DNA of 64,000 nucleotides. It comes from Thysanoteuthis rhombus. Taxonomy: Eukaryota; Mollusca; Cephalopoda; Oegopsida; Thysanoteuthidae. The position numbers were made by a program, and so were the translations under genes. Below are positions 34,000 through 44,559 of this stretch, in pieces. The DNA lies in contig OY735218.1 of NCBI GenBank assembly GCA_963457665.1, forward strand, positions 51,300,181 to 51,364,180, given 5' to 3'. The first letter of the stretch is position 1. Each line of letters begins with the position of its first letter. The notes beneath the pieces were generated by a model. The model made no database searches. It was not told the origin of the DNA and worked only from the letters and a program-made list of their open reading frames with translations.

Positions 34000-34030
34000 C
34001 GCGCGCATGTGCATGTATGTGTGTATGCAT
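33921..34030. repeat. (GTAT/GT)n followed by (GC)n
   Basis: TGTGTATG-type repeats lead into about 22 bp of pure GT (33969-33990) and then GC repeats (33991-34006). The Val/Cys- and Thr/His-rich frames on the two strands are translations of the repeat. Confidence 0.93.
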
Positions 34031-34223
34031 ACTCACACATTCAGGGAATGATTAATGGGTTTGTGTTGAAGTCCGATACATTGAATGTTTCATGAAATCA
34101 TTTTAACATTCTCCACTGTGGATAGGATCACTGACATCTTTCCCCTAATCCAGTAGAGCAGGAAGGATGTTTAAGTAATATGAATCTTCAATTGCAATGT
34201 TGTTTGAATCAATATATTTTTTC

Positions 34224-34441
34224 CTGGTGAGCTTTTCAAGCTTCCTAGCATTATTTGAAGTTCTAAGGTAAACTATTGACATTTTTTGGCAATTCATTCA
34301 AACTAGCACCCTCTTTTTTGTTTCTTAATTACTACATTTCAACTGGTGAGCTCTTTATGCTTCTATAGTGTTGTTTGAAGTTCTGAGTAGAAGTTTTGTC
34401 ATGATTTGGCAAATGATCTGGATTAGCATCCATATCTTTTA
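34224..34441. repeat. Tandem duplication, about 119-bp period
   Basis: CTGGTGAGC starts two units at 34224 and 34343. Both continue with a GCTT-C-TAG block, GTTTGAAGTTCT (TTTGAAGTTCT in unit 1), TTTGGCAA and TAGCA-CC. Unit identity looks about 70 percent by eye, so the duplication is old. Confidence 0.75.
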
Positions 34442-35734
34442 TGTTCCAATCGTTTTCTCAACTCAGGATCATTTTTTTCAGTACATCACAATTGGTAACT
34501 ATTTCTACTAGATCACATTTAGTTATCTTAGATACCTTTCTATTTGTTGTAAGCTCCTTCTTAGTAAAATGTCAATGATTTACTTGGGGGACTATTTCAC
34601 AGATCAGTACAATGATTGAGTGAGCAGCTAGATGTTGAGAAAAGAACTAAAATCATTCAAGATGACCTTATGTAATCAACACTTGAAAATCAGACAATCT
34701 TCTTGCTCAGTAATTCCCACATGGGAGGCACTTCCATCAAGAGAGGAGTTTCAGTCAGGGAAGTATGCATAATGGAGAGTAAAATGGTGAAAAAAATCAC
34801 TCGATCACAATTCAAAATAGGGGAAAAATTGAGTAAATCAAGGATCACAAGGGGAGAATCTGACCTTGGATCTTGAGAACTCTGCCTAAGTAGAAATGTA
34901 TTAATCAAAATGACAAAGGTAAGGTTGCTAGTTAGGAGAATTCATTATACATGAAATTGGAAAAATAACATCGGCTTTAAATCCTAACATCATAAACTGC
35001 TTGATACCACTTCTAATTGACCGTGGAGCCTTTCTGTGGAGGAAAAAAAAAGTTTGTAAAATTTATTAAGTCAGATAAAATGAGGAATGAATTTCAAAAA
35101 TTTACCCAAAGATTAAAGGTAGGTCACTGATCATTAGCTATTTCCCTTGTTATTGACATAGATTTTCTAATATGAATCAAAGAGTTAACTAATCTCAGAA
35201 TTACATAGATGCAGACAACTTCATATCAAGGATAAATTGTCGCACGATAATTGTTTTAAGTCTATGAGTAAACTGAGAGAAAAAGAGTTTAATAATAAAA
35301 TGGCATAGAGAATTTAATGAATTCTTGTTTTGGAAAAAAAAATCATTAAAATGAAATTGTTTGTCTCAACAAGGACAGCCAAGAAAAATGCTTTCAATTT
35401 GCTTGTTGTTTTTCACTTGGTTCATGCTGAATTTATGAAATAACTTCACTTCAATAATCAAGGAGTGTTTCACACAAAAGGAAATGTTAATAAACAAATG
35501 TCTCATTTCATTTCTGAATACCTTTCATTAGACTAATGTGAAAACACCACTGGTGTCAAAATGCAAATTTCACAGAATTGTAATTAATGTCCAGAGAACT
35601 GGAACTGTGTCACTGAATTAAATTCAAGATTTTAAAGTCCTTCAAGGTGTAAATTCTTGAAATGAATAACAAGTATGAAAGGACAAATTTTTTTTTTTAC
35701 ATTTTTCGGAAGTTTATGAAGAAATTTACTCCAA
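34442..35734. other. No feature recognised
   Basis: A/T-rich DNA with A runs near 35042 and 35335 and T runs near 35688. No supported gene or repeat. Confidence 0.5.
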
Positions 35735-36010
35735 ATGGATATATCCTTTGATAGGAAATCATGTTTATGTATGAAGTATTGCAGAATTGATCAATTATGG
35801 GAAAATTTTAATCTGTATGCAAATGTGGCTAAGTTAAGTAAATACAATAGAAACCTATTATTACAGCATCATTGCAGAGTGCTGTTAGAACAAATTCATC
35901 CTTGGAAAAATCTATTCTCCACGAGAGCAGTAAACACATGGAACAGCCTTGGTAAAAAGACGGGCACAGCTAAGAATATCAATATTCTAAAAGATAACCT
36001 TTTTTTCTGA
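35735..36010 (+). mobile_element. CR1/jockey-type LINE reverse transcriptase C-terminus
   Basis: This plus-strand frame ends NLFSTRAVNTWNSLGKKTG then a NINILKDNLFF tail. It fits the C-terminal end of CR1/jockey-clade reverse transcriptases (FFSxRVVxxWNxLPxxVVxAxSxxxFKxxLD), usually the last 40 or so residues of ORF2. The part before it (NRNLLLQHHCRV) matches the basic stretch that precedes it. The LP of WNxLP is LG here. Only this tail is open, so the copy is 5' truncated. The rest of the LINE is not visible upstream. Confidence 0.7.
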
Positions 36011-36551
36011 TATCGGTCATTATTCTGATATTGGTCAATTTAATTACCAATTTTCTTATTAGTTCAGTTCTACCCCAACTGAAACTGGCTCAATGATGCA
36101 ATGAGATGCTGTCAAAAAAAGCTTATTTCAAGTATATTCAAAGTTGATTTTATAGGAAATCTATTATTAATCTATTGTGAACCGAAAAGTACAGACAAAA
36201 ATTATTTTTTATCATCCTTTCACCATCTAATGCCCTATGGTACTTTAGGGATGAATATTTTAAGGGTTTGCTAATTCTGTTTTTTGAATATTGCATATTT
36301 ATATTCCGTTGCTACAAACTAATCTTAGACAATAGTCTTGTGAGAATATAAAAACCAAAATGCCGTTGATGTGTTTGTCATGCTGTCAGAATGTGAGTAT
36401 ACTGTTGATGGAATATCTGGTTACTGAACATGATCACCATTTCAAACAAATTTCAATCATTTGTTCACTAAAACTTTTACAAAGTTATTGAGGAAAGGTT
36501 AAAACGTTCACTGCCACATGACACATGAATCTCGTCAATTATTGCGTATTA
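36011..36551. other. No feature recognised
   Basis: A/T-rich DNA, possibly including the 3' end of the CR1/jockey-type element at 35735-36010. I see no tandem tail. Confidence 0.4.
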
Positions 36552-36985
36552 GAAAACCGTCCAGCCAAACAGTCAACAAAGATTTTTTTATTTTCTCAGC
36601 AGGCCTGGTAGGCTGACAGTTCATCACGCAATCAGGCTATGCAAATGGAGCTAGAGGGCTGAAAATGTAGATATTTACTCAATATTATGTCCAGAAGAAA
36701 ATTATTTTTTTTTCGTTGTTTTTTTTGAAAATTACACCTTAAATGGTTTTTAGTAGGGGGTCCAATTTGCAAAGTGAGTTTATGCTAAATTGGTCCCTTA
36801 GTTGGTATCCAGGAGCATTTATGCTTGTTAAATTTTTTTCTTAAATTTAGAATATTCTTTTGGTGATCACTGCCTAACAAAAGGCAAAAAAGTGATATCC
36901 ATATTTAATAGATTAATCCCAACAGAGGATACAGCCAAAAAGCATTGGTCACATAGTTTCTATTGAGTGACTAACCAGACCTGTT
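36552..36985 (+). repeat. Rep1, copy 8
   Basis: Full-length plus-strand copy: GAAAACCGTCCAGCCAAAC at the start, GCTAGAGGGCTGAAAATG, CCAATTTGCAAAGTGAGTTT, GGTCCCTTAGTTGGTATCC, GTGATCACTGCC, and CTATTGAGTGACTAACCAGA at the end. The GATCACC boxes are partly deleted. Confidence 0.87.
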
Positions 36986-37860
36986 GTGTATTGCTTCTAA
37001 TGTGTAGCTATAGCAACACGCTAGGCTCAGTTCCTGCTTTGTGGCACCAAGCAGATGACATCTTTATTCTGTTGTTCTGTTTGTTGTGCTGCTGAAGGTA
37101 ACGATGAACATGTTAAGTAGTAGAGAATTCAGGAAGATAAATTTATTTATCCACATTAAATTTAGCTTCTAATCCATAATATTCAGAAATAGATTTGTGG
37201 ATATGAAGTTTTTACAACATACTAATTAGTTTCATTGGTTTTGTGTTGTATTAATGATAAATCCTAGTTTGACCAAAAATCTTGAAGAGTGAGATAATTC
37301 TGAAAAAGGAATGAAATATGTACATTTGAATACCAGGATAATAATCATGACTTATTTCTTCTTTGGATATTGAACATAATTAATCGCCACTACCTACAAC
37401 AAACTGGTTTAATCACTGTTGCTGGATTCAGGTTTTTCATGTGCGCTGACTTTTTTATGTATCTATGTATCTACCCAGACTTCAGCAGTGGGAGTGTTTC
37501 ATTCTGTCAGCCTTCAAGTCAGTCACAGTCATCAGTACTAAAGAACTTGCATATTTAAAATCAGTTTTCTCAATATATTTTATGTGACTCATAAAAAAAT
37601 CATAACATAGTCTAAGAGAAAAGTCACAACTTTGAATTCTGGCTGGGGAAAAACATCATATTTAATTAATTTAATTTATAGTAAGAAAACAAGTAATATT
37701 TTGATGAAATAAATGTTGACGATAAAATTCACCTTTAATTCATTGTTATCTAAGTAATATTTCAGTAGAGTAAATATTGACAAGAAACTCATTTTTAATT
37801 TAAAGTAATATTTCAAAACATAAATATATATATGTATATATATATATGCATACATATGCA
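36986..37860. other. No feature recognised
   Basis: A/T-rich DNA. A pair of similar segments near 37691-37715 and 37748-37775 (AGTAATATTT...GTAAATATTGAC) hints at an old local duplication. Confidence 0.4.
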
Positions 37861-37934
37861 TTATCATCATCTGTCTTTTAACGTCTGTCGTTGGATATAG
37901 ACTTTCCTCAGGATCCGCCACATTTCTCTATGGA
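37861..37934 (-). mobile_element. RTE LINE 3' terminal fragment
   Basis: ATCATCATC then TGTCTTTTAACGTCTGTCGT, TGGATATAGACTTTCCTCAG and CGCCACATTTCTCTATG: the antisense of the RTE 3' end, only about 74 bp, joined directly to SINE-like sequence. Confidence 0.8.
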
Positions 37935-38160
37935 CTCAAGTTCATACATCTTCCATAGGGATAGAGCACTCTGGTGGATAGGGAATATAGGTTAAAAATA
38001 GATATATCACTTAAATTCAACCTTGCTGACTGTCCGCTTCCGTGGTGCAGAGGTAGGATACCAGCCTCCAAGTCTGAAGCCAAGGTTTCAATCTTACCTT
38101 GTGGTGCTGGATGGGATAATGTATAGTCTATAGCCACACTGAAGAGTTATAATACAACGA
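37935..38160 (+). mobile_element. Probable tRNA-derived SINE
   Basis: CTTCCGTGGTGCAGAGGTAG (38038-38057) resembles the start of a tRNA gene with an A-box, and AAGGTTTCAATCTTACC (38082-38098) a B-box, at tRNA-like spacing. A G/C-richer tail follows to about 38160. The stretch 37935-38030 on its left may be separate. Confidence 0.55.
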
Positions 38161-38186
38161 AATAGCTATCTGTGGATGACACAATA

Positions 38187-38316
38187 ATATATATGTATAT
38201 ATATATATATATATATGAATATACATACATATACATTGATATATATTCATACATATATATATATATATATATATATACGCATATGAATATACATACATAT
38301 ATATATATATACCGTT
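38187..38316. repeat. Compound TA / TACA microsatellite
   Basis: Several TA tracts (38190-38216, 38252-38278, 38297-38313) joined by GAATATACATACATAT spacers. The spacer itself is repeated, so a 90-bp block appears to be duplicated. Confidence 0.9.
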
Positions 38317-38794
38317 ATAGAAGTGCCTGTCTGTATGTTTGAATAAGTCTATTTGTCTGTATGATATGGCAATTGTTTTATTAGCCTACTTTTTCTGAAG
38401 CTATTGAATAAAACATGATTTTTTTTTGAAAATATAAAGACAAACATAAACTTGATAGCTAAAAAAATGTCTTTGAATATGACTTTCATTACTTTGAATT
38501 ATATGATCTGTAGTAAATGCATACATATAAAGATCTTCATTATAAACGATATGAGGGAATATATAAAAGCTGCTTGGAAGCTTGAGATGTCCCCATGCTT
38601 TGGATTATTATTTTACATTTGGTCAAATTCATGAATAAAGACAGTTTCATCCGCAGCATGAATGACTGCAAGAAATGAAATCCACTTTCAGGGTGTCCGA
38701 GAATAATTTTATAAGGTGATCCAAAGCTACTTTGTCTCCTCCACAACACACACTCTACATAGACACCCTACTTCTTAAGTCATCCCATTTTCCT

Positions 38795-38945
38795 ACACCA
38801 GAGCTGGTTCAAGCCGTAAGCAAAGTGAGCATCTGTTTAGGGTCGCATGGCCACCAGAGAGCCTTGAAGAGGCAATGGGAGCCCTCCAAATCAAATTCTG
38901 CTGAGGTCTTGTCATCTACTATAACCCTTAGTGCCCAAAATACTA
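38795..38945 (+). mobile_element. Possible hAT-like element end
   Basis: CAGAGCTGGTTCAAGCCGTA followed by GCATCTGTTTAGGGTCGC and GGCCACCAGAGAGCC resembles the left end of hAT-like MITEs, where CAGnGC is followed by TTGCTTAGGGC. I find no matching right end, so the limits and class are uncertain. Confidence 0.3.
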
Positions 38946-39011
38946 TGTTCACTCACCAATAAACGAAAGAGACGACTTATCTTATTATTTATTTCTATGT
39001 TTTATAATTGA

Positions 39012-39260
39012 TCATATTGTATTGTTTAAGAACTTTTGAGACACAGTTGTACCCAAGTAATTCTTCAGCCCCGTTAGCAATCTTGGCCACATTGCAAGGC
39101 ACTGACTGCACCCACCTCTTAAAGGCTCTTCACTCTTATAGCTTTTAGGATGAAGTATAGAAGGTGTATCGAAGTTTAGTAAATTAGCCATATTGTTCAG
39201 GAAGTTTGTCAATACCGTCTTGGTGGCCATGGCATTATTGGCGTCTTCCCAAACATTCAT
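39012..39260 (-). CDS. Candidate coding fragment, unknown protein
   Basis: On the minus strand a frame reads NVWEDANNAMATKTVLTNFL, then NNMANLLNFDTPSILHPKSY and GGCSQCLAMWPRLLTGLKNY, to a TGA at 39012. The DNA between 39050 and 39250 is less A/T-rich than its surroundings, and codon use looks non-random. An ATG at 39260 (MNVWED) could start it; upstream there is only a weak AG acceptor. No family is recognised. A transposon relic or a single exon are both possible. Confidence 0.3.
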   Translation of the reverse strand: MNVWEDANNAMATKTVLTNFLNNMANLLNFDTPSILHPKSYKSEEPLRGGCSQCLAMWPRLLTGLKNYLGTTVSQKFLNNTI

Positions 39261-39284
39261 GGAAAAATGTTTGTACACATACAC

Positions 39285-40000
39285 ACTCTAATTTTTTAAA
39301 TTATAAAATTATAGGGTTAGAGCCACAGAATCAAGTAAAAGTTTTAAAAGCTATTTAAAAAAAAAGCTAATGGTTTAGTGTAGAGTGTCTTCTCCACACA
39401 ATTTTTTTTTTCATTTATAAATCTTCTACTTGTACTGGAAGTATCTTGCAGACATGGAGATGGTGGTCACATTATTCTGTCTATCCATCTGTTTTTATTC
39501 ACCTTTATTCTATTTGGCCAATACAAAAAGTCAAATTATGGAGACCCATTTAAAGAGCATTTTTTCCTACACACTTTAAATTGCTGGTTATTTTGGCCAT
39601 AGTGAAAACCAAATCAATTAACTTATCCTAATTGCTATGGCACAGACGATGAATTATTGGTCATAATTCTTTCACCAAATACAAATTGATCTTTGCACAA
39701 GATAAACAATTCTATTTTCTAAATTCATAATTTTTCTTGGCTGCTTTTTTTCTAAAAATATTCTGGTTCTTTGAGAAATTAGTTTTCATACATTCATCTT
39801 CTCTTTATTTTTTCCAAATTTAATTGGTTGTCTATTTTCCTTGGACAATTTGCTCAGGGAAAATCACTTCATACAATAAATAAGGATTACAGTAGCTTTC
39901 ATTAACTGTAAGCTTCGATTTTCTTTTATGAACTGTAAGCTTGCATTGAGACATCTTTCTTTTAAAACAATAATTACCTCTGAAGAGGTACAGATATACA
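39285..40000. other. No feature recognised
   Basis: A/T-rich DNA. A short local duplication, GAACTGTAAGCTT, occurs at about 39902 and 39929. Confidence 0.45.
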
Positions 40001-40120
40001 CCCAAATTTGTTCCTCTACACAATTTCAATGATATATTGTTGAAGGATGGGCCAGGGGGTAAAGAAAAATTGGTCAAGTTTAGGGGCGGATCCAAGTGTT
40101 TTTATAGTTTCCTCCCAAGT
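40001..40120 (-). repeat. Rep2, copy 3
   Basis: CAATTTCAATGATATATTGT, GAAGGATGGGCCAGGGGG, then GGGCGGATCCAAGTGTTTTT. These are the landmarks of the minus-strand Rep2 copies at 7.1 and 21.7 kb, in order. Confidence 0.6.
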
Positions 40121-40277
40121 ATCATAGCATTTGACAATATTTGAAACATTTCTATTTGTGTTCCACATAACTATATACTTACAATATGCTATGTGCTATG
40201 GAATGTTGTACCTTAAACAGTGAAAGCTTTTTTTTTCAATGTCATATTCTTTTTATTTTGATAATTGATGTAAAAAA

Positions 40278-40410
40278 AGAATATGACAACAAAAAAAAAA
40301 TCCTTCTCTCTTTGCCTTCTCTCTCCTCCTTCCCTTCCCTATGAACCCTTCCAATCTTTCCAAATTTGTTCTGAACGGAAAAGTTTTTAGCATTCATACC
40401 TAGTCTATAC
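40278..40410. repeat. Rep4, copy 2
   Basis: CCTTCCCTTCCCTATGAACC, CCAAATTTGTTCTGAACGG and TTTTTAGCATTCATACCTAG match the copy at 28345-28470. The 109-codon minus-strand frame across it is repeat translation. Confidence 0.7.
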
Positions 40411-41080
40411 CAGAAGATCTTGCTAAAAATTAAGAACATTTTCATTCTAAATTCTGGAAACTTTTTTATACCCCTACAGATTGTGAGGCAGTAATTTGCA
40501 TTTTGTTGATCACATGCAAAAACCCAACACAGCTTCTCTGACCTAACTTGAGTTTCTCTTTCTCCTTGCATTCACCAGTTCATTGTCCTAACCATCAAGC
40601 TATTACTTTCAGATAATATCCTCCCAACTAATGTTTCTTTAAGGCAGTAGATTGATAAAATAATAAAGGTGTCGAATAATTGCAGATTCTTATCATATCC
40701 AGTTCAACTTTGGGATTTGAGAATTAAAATGAAATTGAAGGTTTGTGAACCATTTAAAAAAGTTGTTCCCTCATGAGAATTCACTTGATATACCTAAAAA
40801 GAAAAGAAGGTTATTGAAATCCTGATTTGATTTCATTTACTGTGAAGATAATAAGATTTCCAATTTTGTTCGAAGGTAAGAAATAAAGAAAAGGATTCAA
40901 CAATTGTTCTTCCCTTCCAAACATTATGTTCTATATTATTATATATATTATTTTATTTCAAGAAAGGTAACACCACAGCCCAGCATAGATCTCATGGGTT
41001 TGCATCTGATAAATCAAGAAGGAAATAACAAAAGAGGAAACTGCGGATATAAGATTTGAATTCTTATTAAATGATAAAAC

Positions 41081-41253
41081 CTGTGCCGGATTTAGACAAA
41101 AAACATAAGAATTTTACAATCCGCAGGGGCATCAACAAATTTAAAAGGCATATACGTTCTCAGGAACTTTGAGACCTTCTGGCATCATTTTTTAACCAGG
41201 GGCCTACAAGTTTTATATATTTTAAGGCCTCATCAAGACTAAATCTGGTTTTG
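41081..41253. mobile_element. hAT-like MITE, 173 bp
   Basis: The left end CTGTGCCGGATTTAGAC (41081-41097) pairs with the right end GACTAAATCTGGTTTTG (41237-41253): 12 of 17 positions are complementary, with CCGGATTTAG/CCAGATTTAG at the core. Flanking GATAAAAC (41073-41080) and GATAAAAA (41254-41261) form an 8-bp target duplication with one mismatch, the length expected for hAT transposons. No coding capacity; it would have been moved by a transposase encoded elsewhere. Confidence 0.6.
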
Positions 41254-41394
41254 GATAAAAAAATATTCTTTCTGAGAGTGTTCACTCTTGTATACAGACA
41301 TACACAATTCTTTAACTCATTCAGACTGGAAGTGCACATACGTGTGCCTCAAATTTTGTGACATAAATTAAATGCATGAATATGGCACGCATGC

Positions 41395-42115
41395 ATCATC
41401 ATCATAAGTCTTTTATCATCCATTGTTAAAAATAGACCTTTCCCAAGATTAGCCCAATCTTTCTATCATGGGCATTGCGGAGCTTATACTCTCTGAACTT
41501 ATCTAGTTCACTTCTCCATCTTGTATTCTGTTTTGAATATGATTTCTGGTGAGTGGTGATGTCCATAGGTTTTCTGATAGTCTTGCAACATGACCAGTCC
41601 ATTGCCATTTAAGTTTTCAAATGGATTCTATGATGTCTCAGAAACATGTTTTTTTTCCCCCTGATATATTTTGCTGTCCTATGATCTCCCCATGTGAGGA
41701 TGAGCATGATTCTTCCATGTGCATGTTGCATGATTTTCAGTTTGAGAGTCAGTCTCTTGCTAGGTTCCATGTTTCAGCTCCCTGGGTGACTATCAGAAGG
41801 ATGCATTGGTTGTATACTCTTCTTTTAAAAACTGATGGGATTTTCTTGTTCTTGAAGGTTGAGCTTGCTCTGTCAAAGGCTTGTCATCCTAGAGGGATTC
41901 TTTGCTTGATTTCTTCTTCTTTTGAGGATTTCAAAGAGATTTGTTGTGCTATGTAGATATAATAGTGTACTTTCTCCAGTTCTGTGTTTTCAATTTTTAT
42001 TGTTGTGTGTTTATTTCCGATGTGACTGTTGCACATGATGTATGTTTTACTGAAGTTCATGTGAAGGCTGACTTTCTTGATTTCTTCATTCAGTTCATCT
42101 TGCAATAGTCAGAGA
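41395..42115 (-). mobile_element. RTE LINE 3' fragment with thumb-region frame
   Basis: This is one of the longest, best-ordered copies. On the minus strand the open stretch 42105-41884 reads MQDELNEEIKKVSLHMNFSK, then TIKIENTELEKVHYYIYIAQ and SLKSSKEEEIKQRIPLG, which is the RT segment just downstream of the catalytic palm. After a stop, the remaining blocks follow in order: AETWNLA, MQHAHGRIML, the KLKWQW-TGHVARL-like segment, and the DELDKFREYKLRNAHDRK-like tail (frame 41608-41426), ending at an ATC triplet tail (41395-41405). It lacks the endonuclease and RT core. Confidence 0.88.
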
Positions 42116-42419
42116 TCATGTGGCCAAATAAAATCTGTATCTTATAACCATCAAAATGATATAACTTTCAATCCATTATGTCCTTGTTTTGTAACCCTTG
42201 AAAAAACCCAGCCTTGAATGAGTTTGGAGGGCGAGTAATGGCTATGTAGACCTTGTGTTATTTAGATATAGAAGGGTTCTCATATGGAAGGACCCATGAG
42301 AGAGCACAATGTTTTGAAAATAGTTTGGTGATAATAAGTCTTGAATTCTTATCAAATGATGAATCATTTTATCTGTTGGTGTTTACTCTTACACACACAA
42401 GCATTAATACATACATATA

Positions 42420-42598
42420 GGAGTGTAGCTGGAGATTTGAGGGCATGACTGTTCAAGGGGACCTTTCCATTATTTAGAGAAATATGTTATCATATAATGT
42501 TAGTAGACATGCAGTAGGTGAACTACTATTGATAAAGCTTTTATGGGGTCTGGGGGCAATTCAAAATCATCTGTTCTCTCAGCTAGGCCCCTGTATAC
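42420..42598. mobile_element. Possible hAT-like MITE, about 180 bp
   Basis: The left end TAGGAGTGTAGCTGGAG pairs imperfectly with the right end CTCAGCTAGGCCCCTGTA (complement TACAGGGGCCTAGCTGAG). The flanks (ATACATA / ATACACA) are A/T-rich and repetitive, so the target duplication is not decisive. No coding capacity. Confidence 0.4.
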
Positions 42599-43234
42599 AC
42601 ACAAACTTTAAGAAAGAAGGCAATGCTATAGCTTGATATGAAAATCAAATTTGAATTGATCTCTATATTATTTGTATATATCAGGCACTTTTTATTGAGT
42701 GGATACTATGAAAAGAAGCGAAGAGACAGCAAAACATTCTGAAATGTATTTGATAGAAATAGTCGCCAAAGAGTCATACAATATCAAAAGACATTTAAGA
42801 TGGCTGGATATTCTCTGTATAGACCTTGTATATAAAATCATAGAAAGAAATGTTATGCATTAAGCTCTATTCAGTCAACATTGAGATTTGGCAACTTAAA
42901 CATCATTTCATTCTTGTAAGGAAACAAAAAGACTTTCTATAGCAATGTTTCTCAGAGTCCCGGGTCACATATCCCCTAGGTTCCCTCAATTCTATCCTCA
43001 TTTTGAATTCTTATCAAGTAATTTTTTTCACCATTATACTTTCTATTATATGTTCCTCCCCTGATTGAAATCCCTCCACTCCTCGAATTTCTCACCTGGG
43101 GGCCATATGCCTCCTATTGGGGAATCCCTCTTCTAGAGATTATTGTGAGGTTTGGACACCTGCCTTTTTGACAACTGAAATTTTCACTTTTTTTGGATCA
43201 GATGCTGATGCATTGTTTCGAATTCATCATCGGC
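42599..43234. other. No feature recognised
   Basis: A/T-rich DNA to about 42950, then a less A/T-rich stretch (42955-43145) with no repeat partner and no open frame of note. Confidence 0.45.
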
Positions 43235-43381
43235 TGCAGCTACTTTTTAATAGCCATCATTGGAAAAAGATCTTCCTTAAGATTTGCCAGACCTCTCTAT
43301 CATAGGCCGTGCAGAGCTAATACTTTCTGAACTCAGCCAGTTCCATCTATTATGGGCATTGCAGAGCCAATACCGGTCAAG
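43235..43381 (-). mobile_element. RTE LINE fragment, duplicated segment
   Basis: The antisense of the RTE C-terminal tail appears twice in a row: CTATCATAGGCCGTGCAGAG with CTAATACTTTCTGAACT (43299-43335), then CTATTATGGGCATTGCAGAG with CCAATACCGGTCAAG (43347-43381). This is a tandem duplication inside the relic, or two overlapping insertions. Confidence 0.7.
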
Positions 43382-43535
43382 TCTACTATTTATCCATAGC
43401 TAGGAGGAGAAGAGATGAATACACATCTTTCTCAAGGGGATCAGTGAAAAAGTGAACAGAAACTGTTTCAGCTGGAATTTGAACTTGGCATTTTCTGTGC
43501 AGTCACTTCGTACCTCCAATAATACAATATTTTGA
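43382..43535 (-). mobile_element. SINE family S5, copy 1
   Basis: TATCCATAGCTAGGAGGAGA, AAAAAGTGAACAGAAACTG and TTTCAGCTGGAATTTGAACT match the copies at 44560 and 50484. On the minus strand the right end gives a B-box-like GCCAAGTTCAAATTCC. It lies directly next to the RTE fragment. Confidence 0.55.
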
Positions 43536-44559
43536 GAAATTTCTCTGTGTACGTGGATGCATCCTGAAAATTTGTCAACTGGACATTGTAAAAAGTTGAC
43601 ATTCACTTGATATATTAGAAAACATTCAAGGCAGTGCAGTGTCAAGTTTGAAGTAGTTTAAATCTGTGGTTCCTGAGAAATCTAAGGAAGAATTACAAAA
43701 AGAATTACAAAATTAAAGATTATAGATCTTTTGTTAAATTATCCGGCTTGGCTTCCGCTCTTTAGAATACTCTTTGCATCAGTTGCTACCAACATCTTTT
43801 TTGTTTAAATTGAATTCAACAAGAAAACTTTATTCAGGTTTTTTCATTTTACAATTTTGTTCTCTTTCTCCAGTGTTAAATATCCCCAAGGAAAACAAAT
43901 TAGACGAGAGAGAACAGACAAAAATATAAGAAATTAATTAGGTGGCAGATTCTATGCGCAAGTCCCGGCAAAAATGTGTTCATTGTTTGCCTGATCACAC
44001 AAGAATTTCATTCAAAATCATTTTATATGACAATTATGGCAGGCTACAGCAGACATCATAAAGTTGAGCCCCTTCCAAACAGACTCCTTTTAAACAGGTA
44101 CTTCACAACTGCTTTTTTTTGATTAGTACAGCCTCAAAAAATATACACCTTTAGTTGATCTTCTCTGTTGATGAATTGTGTTTGTATCAGCAGGGCATCA
44201 ATCAATTTCAAGTCTGCTTAATAACATCATAAATGTCATGCCTTTGTGATTTGATGGATTAAATTCAAAACGTAACTTATAATCTACGCGCAAAATAGTA
44301 ACTGGTTGATTAATTTGACCATCTTCGGCATACACATCAATATCAGCTTGTTTCCATACAAAGGGGGAAGAATTATTCAAATCTAGTCTCGCAATGGATC
44401 TTAAAACAAAAATCTTTGACCCTGAAAACCTTTTTATATTTTAAAAAAAAATCCTATTTGAATATTTTGATAACCTTTTTTTTCTTATAAACTCCTTGTA
44501 GAGTATAAGGCGCATTGACTGCTAAAGTTTTAGTAGCAAGTGATTTTTTTTTATTCGTT
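43536..44559. other. No feature recognised
   Basis: A/T-rich DNA. The minus-strand 60-codon frame at 44198-44380 has no family signature. Confidence 0.45.

Noticed and set aside
40242..40571. 109-codon minus-strand frame as a gene
   Set aside because: Overlaps Rep4, which is present twice; composition is Lys/Glu/Arg/Phe-skewed by a CT-rich strand.
41621..41956. 111-codon plus-strand frame as a gene
   Set aside because: It is the antisense of the minus-strand RTE copy at 41395-42115.
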